DNA of 6,793 bases. Source: Bordetella parapertussis (lineage in GTDB: Bacteria > Pseudomonadota > Gammaproteobacteria > Burkholderiales > Burkholderiaceae_B). The notes below the pieces were generated by a model, which was not told where the DNA came from, did not search any database, and saw only the letters and a program-made list of their open reading frames with translations. The stretch lies in NCBI GenBank assembly GCA_945869355.1, contig CAMBPA010000073.1:1-6793 (forward strand), written 5' to 3'. The position numbers and the translations under genes were made by a program. This document shows, in pieces, positions 1 to 5,461 of this stretch. Numbering within the stretch: the first letter of the stretch is position 1; every line of letters begins with the position of its first letter.

Positions 1-260
1 TCAGCGAGGCTGGCGTCAAAAATTATGACGTGAATAATTGGTACGGTGTGGTAGTCGCGGCTGGCACGCCCGCGGCCATCGTCAATAAGTTAAATGCCGC
101 TCTAATCAAAGCACTACGTTCAGATGAAATTCAAGCACGCTTTAGCGGACTGGGCTTGGTGCCAGTCTCTAATAGCCCGAAAGAGTTTCAGACTTTCATT
201 GCGGCCGAGTCAACGAGATGGTCCGAAATCATTCGCATATCGGGGGCCTCGCTAAAATAG
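1..260 (+). CDS. Bug/TctC-family TTT solute receptor, C-terminal part (5' end outside window)
   Basis: The reading frame is open from position 3, at the left edge, to a TAG at 258-260, giving the last 85 residues of a protein. It is the C-terminal lobe of a Bug (TctC) periplasmic substrate-binding protein of tripartite tricarboxylate transporters. The signs are the WYGVVVAAGTPAAIV stretch, the helix with LNAALIKAL, the EIQARFSGLGLVPV segment, and the closing SPKEFQTFIAAES...RWSEIIR...GASLK, which is the usual end of the family. The GTG at 30 is an internal valine codon, not the real start, because homology continues upstream of it. Ligand-contacting N-terminal residues are outside the window, so the substrate cannot be guessed. 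The next gene follows 59 bases later on the same strand with no convincing promoter between, so cotranscription with the hydrolase is plausible. Confidence 0.93.
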   Translation, partial: SEAGVKNYDVNNWYGVVVAAGTPAAIVNKLNAALIKALRSDEIQARFSGLGLVPVSNSPKEFQTFIAAESTRWSEIIRISGASLK

Positions 261-305
261 CGTAATACGACATTGCACGACACACAATAAACATTCGCCA
301 TCACC

Positions 306-310
306 GGAGA
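306..310 (+). promoter_or_regulatory. Ribosome binding site of the hydrolase
   Basis: GGAGA lies 9 bases before the ATG at 320 and supports that start codon. Confidence 0.6.
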
Positions 311-319
311 CAACGTATC

Positions 320-1069
320 ATGCCGTTTTACACCAAAGGTAACGTCCGTATTCACTACGAAGAGCGCGGCTCTGGCTTCCCGCTTCTGATCCTCCCCGGT
401 GGCGGTTTGAACTCGACGATAAAATTCTTCACAACCAACTCGCCTTTCGACGCGATGGAAGAATTCAAAAGCGAGTATCGGTGCATTACGCTGGACTGCA
501 GAAACGCCAATACAGGACAATCGACGGGGCCTTTGGAAGTTGATCGCCCCTGGGACGCTTACACCGACGATCACCTAGGATTGATGGACCATCTAGGCAT
601 TGATAAATTTTTAGTCATGGGCTTTTGTATTGGTGGCCCCTTTATCTGGAATATGCTCAAGCGAGCACCCAACCGCATTATCGCCGCCGTACATGCGCAG
701 CCCAGTGGGTTTCGCGCATCGATCCCTGACTGGTTTTATAGCAACAACATGGCGAACTGGGGACCTAAACTTGTTGCGAGCCGTCCCGATTTAACGATAG
801 ATATGGTTGATGCATTTTTAACAAAAATGTATCGCGCTAATCCAGATTTTGTCTTTAGTGTGTCCAGGGATTTTGTCAAAAACTGTCAGACGCCGACACA
901 CGTCATGCCCGACGACTCAGACCCTCACCCTTACGCTGTTGCAATGGAAGTCGCGAACTTGGCCCCTAACTCAGAGGTCAGCATCTACCCCTGGAAAGAG
1001 CCAAAAGATCGCGTGCCAATTGCAGTTGAACATGCTCGCACCTTTCTTCGCAAGCACACGCCAACATGA
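320..1069 (+). CDS. Alpha/beta hydrolase with Cys nucleophile elbow
   Basis: This is a 249-residue cytoplasmic alpha/beta-fold hydrolase with no signal peptide. In order it shows the first strands with IHYEERGSGFPLLILPGGG (residues 11-29), where HYEERGSG and the LPGGG oxyanion-hole loop are typical. Next comes the strand CITLDCRNANTGQS (55-68) and the nucleophile elbow MGFCIGG (100-106). A smaller cap-like region follows (about 127-185), then a late strand and loop with HVMPDDSDPHP (194-204). The elbow has Cys103 in place of Ser, as in dienelactone hydrolase. The acid is probably one of Asp198, Asp199 or Asp201. The histidine is not in the usual position: His203 in the DPHP loop and His238 near the C-terminus are the candidates. 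Length is normal for single-domain members. The substrate is unknown; an ester, lactone or C-C bond substrate are all possible. It lies between Bug receptor genes and its stop codon overlaps the start of the next gene, so the two are probably translated together. Confidence 0.88.
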   Translation: MPFYTKGNVRIHYEERGSGFPLLILPGGGLNSTIKFFTTNSPFDAMEEFKSEYRCITLDCRNANTGQSTGPLEVDRPWDAYTDDHLGLMDHLGIDKFLVMGFCIGGPFIWNMLKRAPNRIIAAVHAQPSGFRASIPDWFYSNNMANWGPKLVASRPDLTIDMVDAFLTKMYRANPDFVFSVSRDFVKNCQTPTHVMPDDSDPHPYAVAMEVANLAPNSEVSIYPWKEPKDRVPIAVEHARTFLRKHTPT

Positions 1070-1539
1070 AAAAACTATTTCTTGGCCTGCTCCTGATCCT
1101 GAGCAACACTGCGTTCGCTCAAAACAGTAGTCAGTGTGGCTTCATCAATAATAGCGATCAAGCAGCAATGTGCCGGGCCATCGCCCAACGCAGCACAAGC
1201 CAATGCGGCTTCATCAACAACAGCGATCAAGCGGCGATGTGCCGAGCGGTGGCAGGCGGTGGAGTGAGCCAGTGTGGATTTATTAACAATGGTGACCAAC
1301 AGGCCTTATGCCGTGCTATTGCAGGCTCAGAGCCAAGTCAGTGCGGTTTCATTAATAACAGTGATCTACAGGCAATGTGTCGTGGCATCGCGGGGCGCCA
1401 ACCCAGTCAGTGTGGCTTCATCAACGACAGCGATAAGGCCGCAATGTGCCGCGCCATTGCCGGCGGCGAGTCGTCCCAATGTGGCTTTATAGGTAGCGGT
1501 GATCAAAGCGCCTTCTGTCGGGGTGTCACCGGCAGATAG
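1066..1539 (+). CDS. Small exported protein with six 23-residue Cys-pair repeats, function unknown
   Basis: This is a 157-residue protein of unknown function. Residues 1-18 form a clear signal peptide (MKKLFLGLLLILSNTAFA, likely cleavage A18/Q19), so it should be exported to the periplasm or beyond. The mature part is almost entirely six tandem repeats starting at residues 22, 45, 68, 91, 114 and 137, each SQCGFIxxxDxxxxCRxxx plus a variable Gly/Ser/Pro linker. Every repeat has two cysteines spaced C-x11-C, with C-x10-C between repeats, giving 12 cysteines in about 139 mature residues. This suggests up to six disulfides made in an oxidising compartment. The last repeat is shorter and the most divergent (GSGDQSAFCRGVTGR), like a cap. 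The ATG overlaps the hydrolase TGA as ATGA and no Shine-Dalgarno precedes it, so translation is probably coupled to the hydrolase. From memory, the pattern C-x-x-I-x3-D-x4-C resembles uncharacterised periplasmic repeat proteins of other Proteobacteria; I could not check this. Confidence 0.88.
   Translation: MKKLFLGLLLILSNTAFAQNSSQCGFINNSDQAAMCRAIAQRSTSQCGFINNSDQAAMCRAVAGGGVSQCGFINNGDQQALCRAIAGSEPSQCGFINNSDLQAMCRGIAGRQPSQCGFINDSDKAAMCRAIAGGESSQCGFIGSGDQSAFCRGVTGR
1129..1536 (+). repeat. Six tandem 69-bp coding repeats
   Basis: Units begin at 1129, 1198, 1267, 1336, 1405 and 1474, with a strict 69-base period; the last unit is 63 bases. They encode the SQCGFI...D....C repeat of the exported protein. 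Synonymous positions differ between copies, for example CAG TGT GGC, CAA TGC GGC and CAG TGT GGA for Gln-Cys-Gly, while the protein motif is kept. This argues for old duplications held by selection rather than fresh slippage. Confidence 0.9.
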
Positions 1540-1551
1540 GGTTTCACTAGC

Positions 1552-1580
1552 TTGACAGATTTGTGCCGGTCACCTACCGT
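1552..1580 (+). promoter_or_regulatory. Predicted sigma70-type promoter for the Bug gene at 1641
   Basis: A perfect TTGACA -35 hexamer at 1552-1557 is followed after 17 bases by TACCGT at 1575-1580, which matches the -10 consensus at its three most conserved positions (T1, A2, T6). It starts 13 bases after the stop of the repeat-protein gene and would give a leader of about 50 bases. The -10 is weak, so it may need an activator. The call rests on sequence alone. Confidence 0.45.
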
Positions 1581-1583
1581 ATG

Positions 1584-1593
1584 ACATGCATGT
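1584..1593. promoter_or_regulatory. 10-bp perfect palindrome, candidate operator
   Basis: ACATGCATGT is a perfect palindrome placed directly downstream of the predicted -10 box, over the expected transcription start. That position suits a repressor site, but no regulator is encoded in the window and the site is short enough to arise by chance. Confidence 0.3.
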
Positions 1594-1595
1594 TT

Positions 1596-1611
1596 AGTGG
1601 CTTGAGCCACT
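1596..1611 (+). promoter_or_regulatory. Short hairpin in the leader of the Bug gene
   Basis: AGTGGC-TTGA-GCCACT forms a perfect 6-bp stem with a 4-base loop. It is followed by an A-rich run (1616-1628), not T-rich, so it does not look like an intrinsic terminator on the + strand. Nor is it one on the - strand, where no T tract follows the stem. It could be a leader structure affecting message stability or translation of the receptor gene 30 bases further on. Confidence 0.35.
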
Positions 1612-1630
1612 CTGATAAAAAAATAAAATC

Positions 1631-1635
1631 GGAGA
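1631..1635 (+). promoter_or_regulatory. Ribosome binding site that fixes the Bug start at 1641
   Basis: GGAGA lies 5 bases before the ATG at 1641. It selects this codon over the in-frame upstream start at 1563, which would place a non-hydrophobic 26-residue extension before the signal peptide. Confidence 0.65.
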
Positions 1636-1640
1636 ACGTA

Positions 1641-2621
1641 ATGAACGTCTTAAATAGCTTAGTTAAGTCGGCTCTTGTAGTCGCCATGTTCTTGGCGGTT
1701 CTGCCGCTGACTGCCACGGCTCAAAATTTCCCAGACAAGCCTATCAAAATTCTCTGCCCCTTTCCTCCTGGCGGTGGCACAGACTTCGTCTCAAGGATTG
1801 TCGGTGCGAAGCTCGCGGAGCTAACCGGTTGGCAAGTGATCGTCGAAAACAAACCAGGCGCAGGCGGCAACCTGGCGATTGAATTTGCATCGAAGACACC
1901 GGCAGACGGATACACGCTTGTGATGGGCCAAACGGACAATATGATGCTTGGTCCTTGGCTGTATAACAACCTCACCTATGATAGCGTCAAGAGTTTTGCA
2001 CCAGTCATTCAAGTCTCAGTGACGCCTGCAGGCATTGGTGCCTCTCCAAAGTCAGACCTCAAGACACCGCAAGATCTCGTAAGAAAAGGGAAGTCGGCTG
2101 AAGGTTTACGCTGGGGCACTGCAGGCCTAGGCACGCTTGGCCACGTCGTTGGCGAAGATTTCAAGAAACGTGCGAATATCAATCTGCTTCAGGTGCCCTA
2201 CAAGGGAGCTGGCCCAGCCATCACAGACGTCATGGGTGGCCAAGTCGATGTGTACATAGGCACTCTTGCTTCCTTGGCTCCGCATGCTAAGAGCGGCAAG
2301 CTTCTCGCCGTCGCAGTCACCAGCGGTGAGCGGTCGCCGGAATTCCCAGACGTCCCAACGCTGAATGAAACCGTGGCAAAGGGTATGGACTTCAATATCT
2401 GGACTGGTTTATTTGCCCCTGCAGGCACATCACCTGCAGTTATTGCAACCCTCAATAAAGCACTTAATCGCGTAATAGCCGACCCAGATGTCATCGCGCG
2501 ATTCAAATCTGCAGGTGTAGCTCCTGCTGGTGGAACAGTGCAAAACTTCGACGCCTTTGTCAAAAAAGACTACGCCAACTGGGGTCGCATCATTAAAGAG
2601 TCCGGCATTAAGCTCAACTAA
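1641..2621 (+). CDS. Bug/TctC-family TTT periplasmic solute receptor
   Basis: This is a complete 326-residue Bug receptor, the extracytoplasmic binding protein of a tripartite tricarboxylate transporter, whose usual ligands are small carboxylates. Residues 1-27 are a Sec signal peptide (likely cleavage TATA/QNF). The mature protein opens with the family signature FPDKPIKILCPFPPGGGTD (residues 30-48), in which Asp48 is the residue that in the family usually contacts the ligand. It continues with ADGYTLVMG (88-96), VPYKGAGPAITDVMGGQVDV (185-204), the FAPAGTSPAVIATLNKAL C-lobe segment (259-276) and the closing NWGRIIKESGIKLN. Length is typical. The start follows a GGAGA site and gives a normal signal peptide. 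No TctA/TctB membrane genes are present in the window, so it is an orphan receptor here, as is common for Bug proteins. It probably has its own promoter as well as readthrough from upstream genes. Confidence 0.95.
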   Translation: MNVLNSLVKSALVVAMFLAVLPLTATAQNFPDKPIKILCPFPPGGGTDFVSRIVGAKLAELTGWQVIVENKPGAGGNLAIEFASKTPADGYTLVMGQTDNMMLGPWLYNNLTYDSVKSFAPVIQVSVTPAGIGASPKSDLKTPQDLVRKGKSAEGLRWGTAGLGTLGHVVGEDFKKRANINLLQVPYKGAGPAITDVMGGQVDVYIGTLASLAPHAKSGKLLAVAVTSGERSPEFPDVPTLNETVAKGMDFNIWTGLFAPAGTSPAVIATLNKALNRVIADPDVIARFKSAGVAPAGGTVQNFDAFVKKDYANWGRIIKESGIKLN

Positions 2622-2630
2622 CCCAGCTGC

Positions 2631-2718
2631 TTAGTCAGCCCTGATACCCAGATCCTTCATTACCGGCGCCCAGCGCGTTAGTTCTTGACGGATAGGGGTA
2701 TCATGCTTTTGGGGCGAA
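2631..2718 (-). pseudogene. Relic of a Bug receptor C-terminus
   Basis: On the - strand the frame ending in the TAA at 2631-2633 reads SPQKHDTPIRQEL and then TRWAPVMKDLGIRAD. The RWAPVMK..GIRAD ending is the hallmark of a Bug/TctC C-terminus, compare RWSEIIR, NWGRIIK and YGKLIRDNGIKAD in the intact copies here. The match fades at about 2718, and the frame meets a TAG at 2727-2729, inside the antiporter gene, so only about 28 residues remain of a family of roughly 325. The relic overlaps the last few codons of the antiporter in another frame. I read it as what is left after a deletion that removed the rest of a receptor gene and placed the antiporter 3' end next to it. A real 30-residue peptide from the TTG at 2726 is possible but unlikely. 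Confidence 0.78.
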
Positions 2719-4410
2719 GCGATCAACTATATGTCGCACCATCCCTTTTGCTAATTCCTCTTCCCCGAAAAATATTTTCCCAAACCCGTCTGCGGCGAGC
2801 AACTCCGATTCGTCTTCACTGTGCGTGCGCACGATGACCTCGATCGAAGGATTCAATAATCTTGCTGTCTCGACCATTTGTCGAACATGCACGGTATCGG
2901 GCGTCGCGATAACAAGCATGGACGCCTTCCCGATGTGGGCTTGAATCAACACCCCGGGGTCACCAGGGTTGCCCGAGACCGCAGCAAAACCTTCCTCCCG
3001 TAGTGCTTCAACGCGCTCTCGACTTTGCTCAACAATCACATAGGGAATTGAGCGCTCGACAAGCGCTTGCCCGATTCGTTTACCTACTCGCCCATACCCC
3101 ACCAGAACAAGTTGCCCCTCTAAATACTTACGGTCCGTACTCATAGGCAACGCAGCCGTAGGGTCTTGGCGTTGATCGAGTCTTCGAGCAACCGCTGAGC
3201 GACTCAGCACCCAGCGTCGCGCGGGTTCAACTGCCTTGAATAACAAGGTGTTGAATGCGATCGATAGCAACACTGCGGCCAGCACAAGATTCATCACCTC
3301 GGGTTGAATAATGCCCAGTCCCAACGCAAGTCCGGCCAGAATGATCGAGAACTCACCGATCTGCCCAAGGCTGGCTCCGATCGAGAGTGCCGTACTTAAC
3401 GGATAACGATTGGCGATCACGATTGCGACGGCGCTCGCGAAGTTCACAAACATCACCACCATCACCACGACGAGTATGCGCCCTGGTTGATCAAGAAAAA
3501 TAGCTGGGTCGACCATCATGCCAATCGACACAAAAAACAATACCGAAAACGCATCGCGCAGAGGCAGTGTCTCTTCGGCCGCTCGATGACTAAACTCTGA
3601 CTCGCGCATGACAGTGCCTGCCACAAAGGCACCGAGCGCAAACGAGACATTAAAAAACGCCGCCGCCCCTAAGGCAATACCGATTGCTGTCGTCACAACG
3701 GCCAACGTAAATAATTCGCGAGAGGCTGTTTTGGCAACCTGCCACAACAGCCAGGGCAAAACTCGCTTACCTACGATAAACATCAGCGCGACGAAAGCGC
3801 CAACAAGTAATAACGTGTGGCCAACCGTTAGCCAAAGCGAAGTTGAGCCTGTGCTTACCGCAGCAGTCGTCGCTTTTGTTCCTCCGATAATCGCTGCAAA
3901 CGGAGGTAACAGCACTAAGGCCAATACTGTGACCAAGTCTTGCACGATGAGCCAGCCCACAGCGATACGGCCACCCATACTGTCAAGTTCGCCGCGCACC
4001 TCAAGGGATTTAAGCAAAACAACCGTGCTTGCGCAGGCCAAACAAAGCCCAAAGATCAAGCTCGGGGCAAGCCCCCACCCCCAGAACCAAGCGATTCCCG
4101 CCCCTACCGATGTGGTCACTGCCATTTGTATCAAGGCGCCTGGTACGGCGACACGTTTTACAGAAAACAACTCGCCCGGAGAAAAATGTAGACCAACACC
4201 AAACATCAGCAGCATGATGCCAATATCTGACAACTGCGTGGCGATGTCCGTGTCAGCGCTAAACCCTGGATTCGCTGGGCCGATGACAATGCCTGCCACC
4301 AAATACCCAACCAGCGCAGGAACTTTAATTTTCTCTGCGAGGAACCCAAGACACAAGGCTGCAATAAAGGCCGCAGCAATGGTTGTGATGACGGTGATGT
4401 TATGGTCCAA
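2701..4410 (-). CDS. ybaL: YbaL/Kef-type CPA2 cation:proton antiporter with TrkA-N domain
   Basis: This is an inner-membrane monovalent cation:proton antiporter of the CPA2 (Kef) family, probably exchanging K+ and H+. Numbered from the start chosen here, a hydrophobic transport domain with about 12 helices fills residues 1-395. It includes LVGYLVAGIVIGP (33-45), LMFGVGLHFS (68-77), the Gln-Asp pair in GWLIVQDLVTV (152-162), SRELFTL (230-236) and SFALGAFVAG followed by SHRAAEETLPLRDAFSVLFF (274-293). A linker leads to a C-terminal TrkA-N/RCK nucleotide-binding domain (about 434-549) with the dinucleotide loop GYGRVG (438-443) and an acidic residue after the second strand (VIVEQ). The domain order and motifs follow E. 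coli YbaL closely from memory; KefB and KefC are longer. The frame stays open to a TTG at 4428, but the TTG at 4410 aligns with the YbaL N-terminus and has a weak GCGAG upstream, while 4428 has none. That makes 569 residues. It follows the Bug gene by 33 bases, so cotranscription is likely. Confidence 0.9.
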   Translation of the reverse strand: MDHNITVITTIAAAFIAALCLGFLAEKIKVPALVGYLVAGIVIGPANPGFSADTDIATQLSDIGIMLLMFGVGLHFSPGELFSVKRVAVPGALIQMAVTTSVGAGIAWFWGWGLAPSLIFGLCLACASTVVLLKSLEVRGELDSMGGRIAVGWLIVQDLVTVLALVLLPPFAAIIGGTKATTAAVSTGSTSLWLTVGHTLLLVGAFVALMFIVGKRVLPWLLWQVAKTASRELFTLAVVTTAIGIALGAAAFFNVSFALGAFVAGTVMRESEFSHRAAEETLPLRDAFSVLFFVSIGMMVDPAIFLDQPGRILVVVMVVMFVNFASAVAIVIANRYPLSTALSIGASLGQIGEFSIILAGLALGLGIIQPEVMNLVLAAVLLSIAFNTLLFKAVEPARRWVLSRSAVARRLDQRQDPTAALPMSTDRKYLEGQLVLVGYGRVGKRIGQALVERSIPYVIVEQSRERVEALREEGFAAVSGNPGDPGVLIQAHIGKASMLVIATPDTVHVRQMVETARLLNPSIEVIVRTHSEDESELLAADGFGKIFFGEEELAKGMVRHIVDRFAPKA

Positions 4411-4416
4411 CAGCTT

Positions 4417-4421
4417 CTCGC
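4417..4421 (-). promoter_or_regulatory. Weak ribosome binding site favouring the TTG start at 4410
   Basis: GCGAG (on the - strand) lies 6 bases before the TTG at 4410. The alternative in-frame TTG at 4428 has no purine-rich site at a suitable distance. The evidence is modest. Confidence 0.35.
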
Positions 4422-4443
4422 TTTGCAACTAAATAGTCGATGA

Positions 4444-5415
4444 CTAATCCGCTTTGATACCGTTGTCGCGGATGAGTTTTCCGTAGAGTTCGTACTGCTT
4501 TTTAGTTGCTTCCCCGAACTCCTGAGCACCTGTGCCACGGATGGTCACACCTAAGTCGACGATCTTTTTTCGAGTCTCGGGATCAGCTACCGCTTTTTGA
4601 ATTTCAACATTTAGTTTTGCAACAATGTCTTTTGGCGTACCGGCCGGGGCGACGATCGCAAACCAAGAGTTAAACAGGAAGTCTTTAGTCCCCGCCTGAG
4701 ATACCGTTGGAGTATCAGGGTATTGAGGCAAGCGCTCAGGCGTCGAAACGGCAAGCAACCTTAGCTTACCCCCAGCGATCAGACCCGTGACCGTACCTAA
4801 ACCTTGATAAGAGACATCTACCTGGCCGGCCGCTGCAGCGACTGCCGCCGGAGTTGCTCCTTTATAGGGAACATGCGTCATCGTGACACCGGCGCGTTGC
4901 GTCAGCAAGGCCATTGCAATGTGCTGTGGACTACCGTTGCCCCCGGAACCATAGTTCATTTTCCCGGGGTTCGCCTTAGCAGCAGCAAGCAATTCAGCAA
5001 GCGTTGTGTACGGCGAATTCGGAGGAACAACAATGCCCCATTCAATCGTTCCCACCAGCGAGACCGGATCAAAATCCTTCAGTGCGTTCCAAGGCATATT
5101 GGGATAGATATGTGGGATCATCGTCAATACACTGTCATTAACTCCACCAAGGGTGTATCCATCTGGTGCTGACTTCGCTAAGCGATCAGCACCAATCAAG
5201 CCAGATGATCCCGCAATGTTTTCAATCACGATTGCTTGACCCATATTCTGTCCCATCTTCGCAGTCAGAATGCGTGCAGCATTATCGACTGCACTACCTG
5301 CCGCTAAGGGAACGATCATACGGATCGCTTTGTTTGGGTAGTCTTGGGCATAACTCGGCGCGACTGCACCGCAAAGTCCCGCCGTTAGTAACAATGTCTG
5401 GATTGTTTTTTTCAT
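4444..5415 (-). CDS. Bug/TctC-family TTT periplasmic solute receptor
   Basis: This is a complete 323-residue Bug receptor for a tripartite tricarboxylate transporter. Residues 1-23 are a signal peptide (MKKTIQ..., likely cleavage SYA/QDYP). The family signature is present as YPNKAIRMIVPLAAGSAVD (26-44). The glycine-rich loop is AAGSAVD instead of the common PPGGxxD, which may alter the ligand pocket; Asp44 is kept. Further marks are APDGYTLGG (83-91), MNYGSGGNGSPQHIA (153-167), VPYKGATPAAVAAAAGQVD (182-200), the FAIVAPAGTPKDIVAKLN C-lobe (252-269) and the ending GKLIRDNGIKAD. The start is firm: AAGGAAG stands 5 bases upstream. It lies between the Ldh2-type dehydrogenase (46-base gap) and the antiporter (33-base gap) on the same strand, suggesting that it captures the acid the dehydrogenase handles. 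No TctA/TctB genes are visible nearby. Confidence 0.95.
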   Translation of the reverse strand: MKKTIQTLLLTAGLCGAVAPSYAQDYPNKAIRMIVPLAAGSAVDNAARILTAKMGQNMGQAIVIENIAGSSGLIGADRLAKSAPDGYTLGGVNDSVLTMIPHIYPNMPWNALKDFDPVSLVGTIEWGIVVPPNSPYTTLAELLAAAKANPGKMNYGSGGNGSPQHIAMALLTQRAGVTMTHVPYKGATPAAVAAAAGQVDVSYQGLGTVTGLIAGGKLRLLAVSTPERLPQYPDTPTVSQAGTKDFLFNSWFAIVAPAGTPKDIVAKLNVEIQKAVADPETRKKIVDLGVTIRGTGAQEFGEATKKQYELYGKLIRDNGIKAD

Positions 5416-5420
5416 GTCGT

Positions 5421-5427
5421 CTTCCTT
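5421..5427 (-). promoter_or_regulatory. Strong ribosome binding site of the Bug gene
   Basis: AAGGAAG on the - strand, 5 bases before the ATG at 5415, confirms the start. No clear promoter is seen in the 46-base gap before the dehydrogenase stop, in keeping with an operon. Confidence 0.7.
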
Positions 5428-5461
5428 AAGTAGTCTGTTCGTAAAACATACGATAGCTTCA

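Noticed and set aside
261..319. Possible promoter before the hydrolase (TTGCAC at 273-278)
   Set aside because: No acceptable -10 hexamer is found at 16-18 bases; readthrough from the upstream Bug gene is the simpler view.
188..574. Minus-strand open frame of 128 codons over the hydrolase 5' end
   Set aside because: It is antisense to the hydrolase and the Bug tail, both of which show clear family motifs; it has no recognisable domain of its own.
2622..2700. Bidirectional terminator between the convergent genes
   Set aside because: Only a 4-bp stem (GCTG...CAGC) is present, with no T tract on either strand; the stretch is instead explained by the Bug relic.
3446..3472. Run of CAC/CAT codons on the + strand that reads as a histidine tract
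   Set aside because: On the coding (-) strand it is the Val/Met-rich helix VVVMVVMF of the antiporter; the histidine reading is a reverse-strand artefact.
3608..4432. Long + strand open frame (274 codons) opposite the antiporter gene
   Set aside because: It lies fully antisense to a confident membrane-protein gene, its product is a low-complexity Thr/Ala/Asn/Pro-rich sequence expected from reversed hydrophobic codons, and no family motif is seen.
5371..5415. Lipoprotein signal in the Bug receptor (Cys15 in LTAGLC)
   Set aside because: The residue before Cys is Leu, not Gly/Ala/Ser, and a normal signal peptidase I site (SYA/QD) follows, so it is not a lipobox.
5416..5461. CGTA-TGTTT-TACG inverted repeat upstream of the Bug gene as an operator or terminator
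   Set aside because: The stem is only 4 bp with no T tract and no promoter elements nearby; this is within chance expectation.
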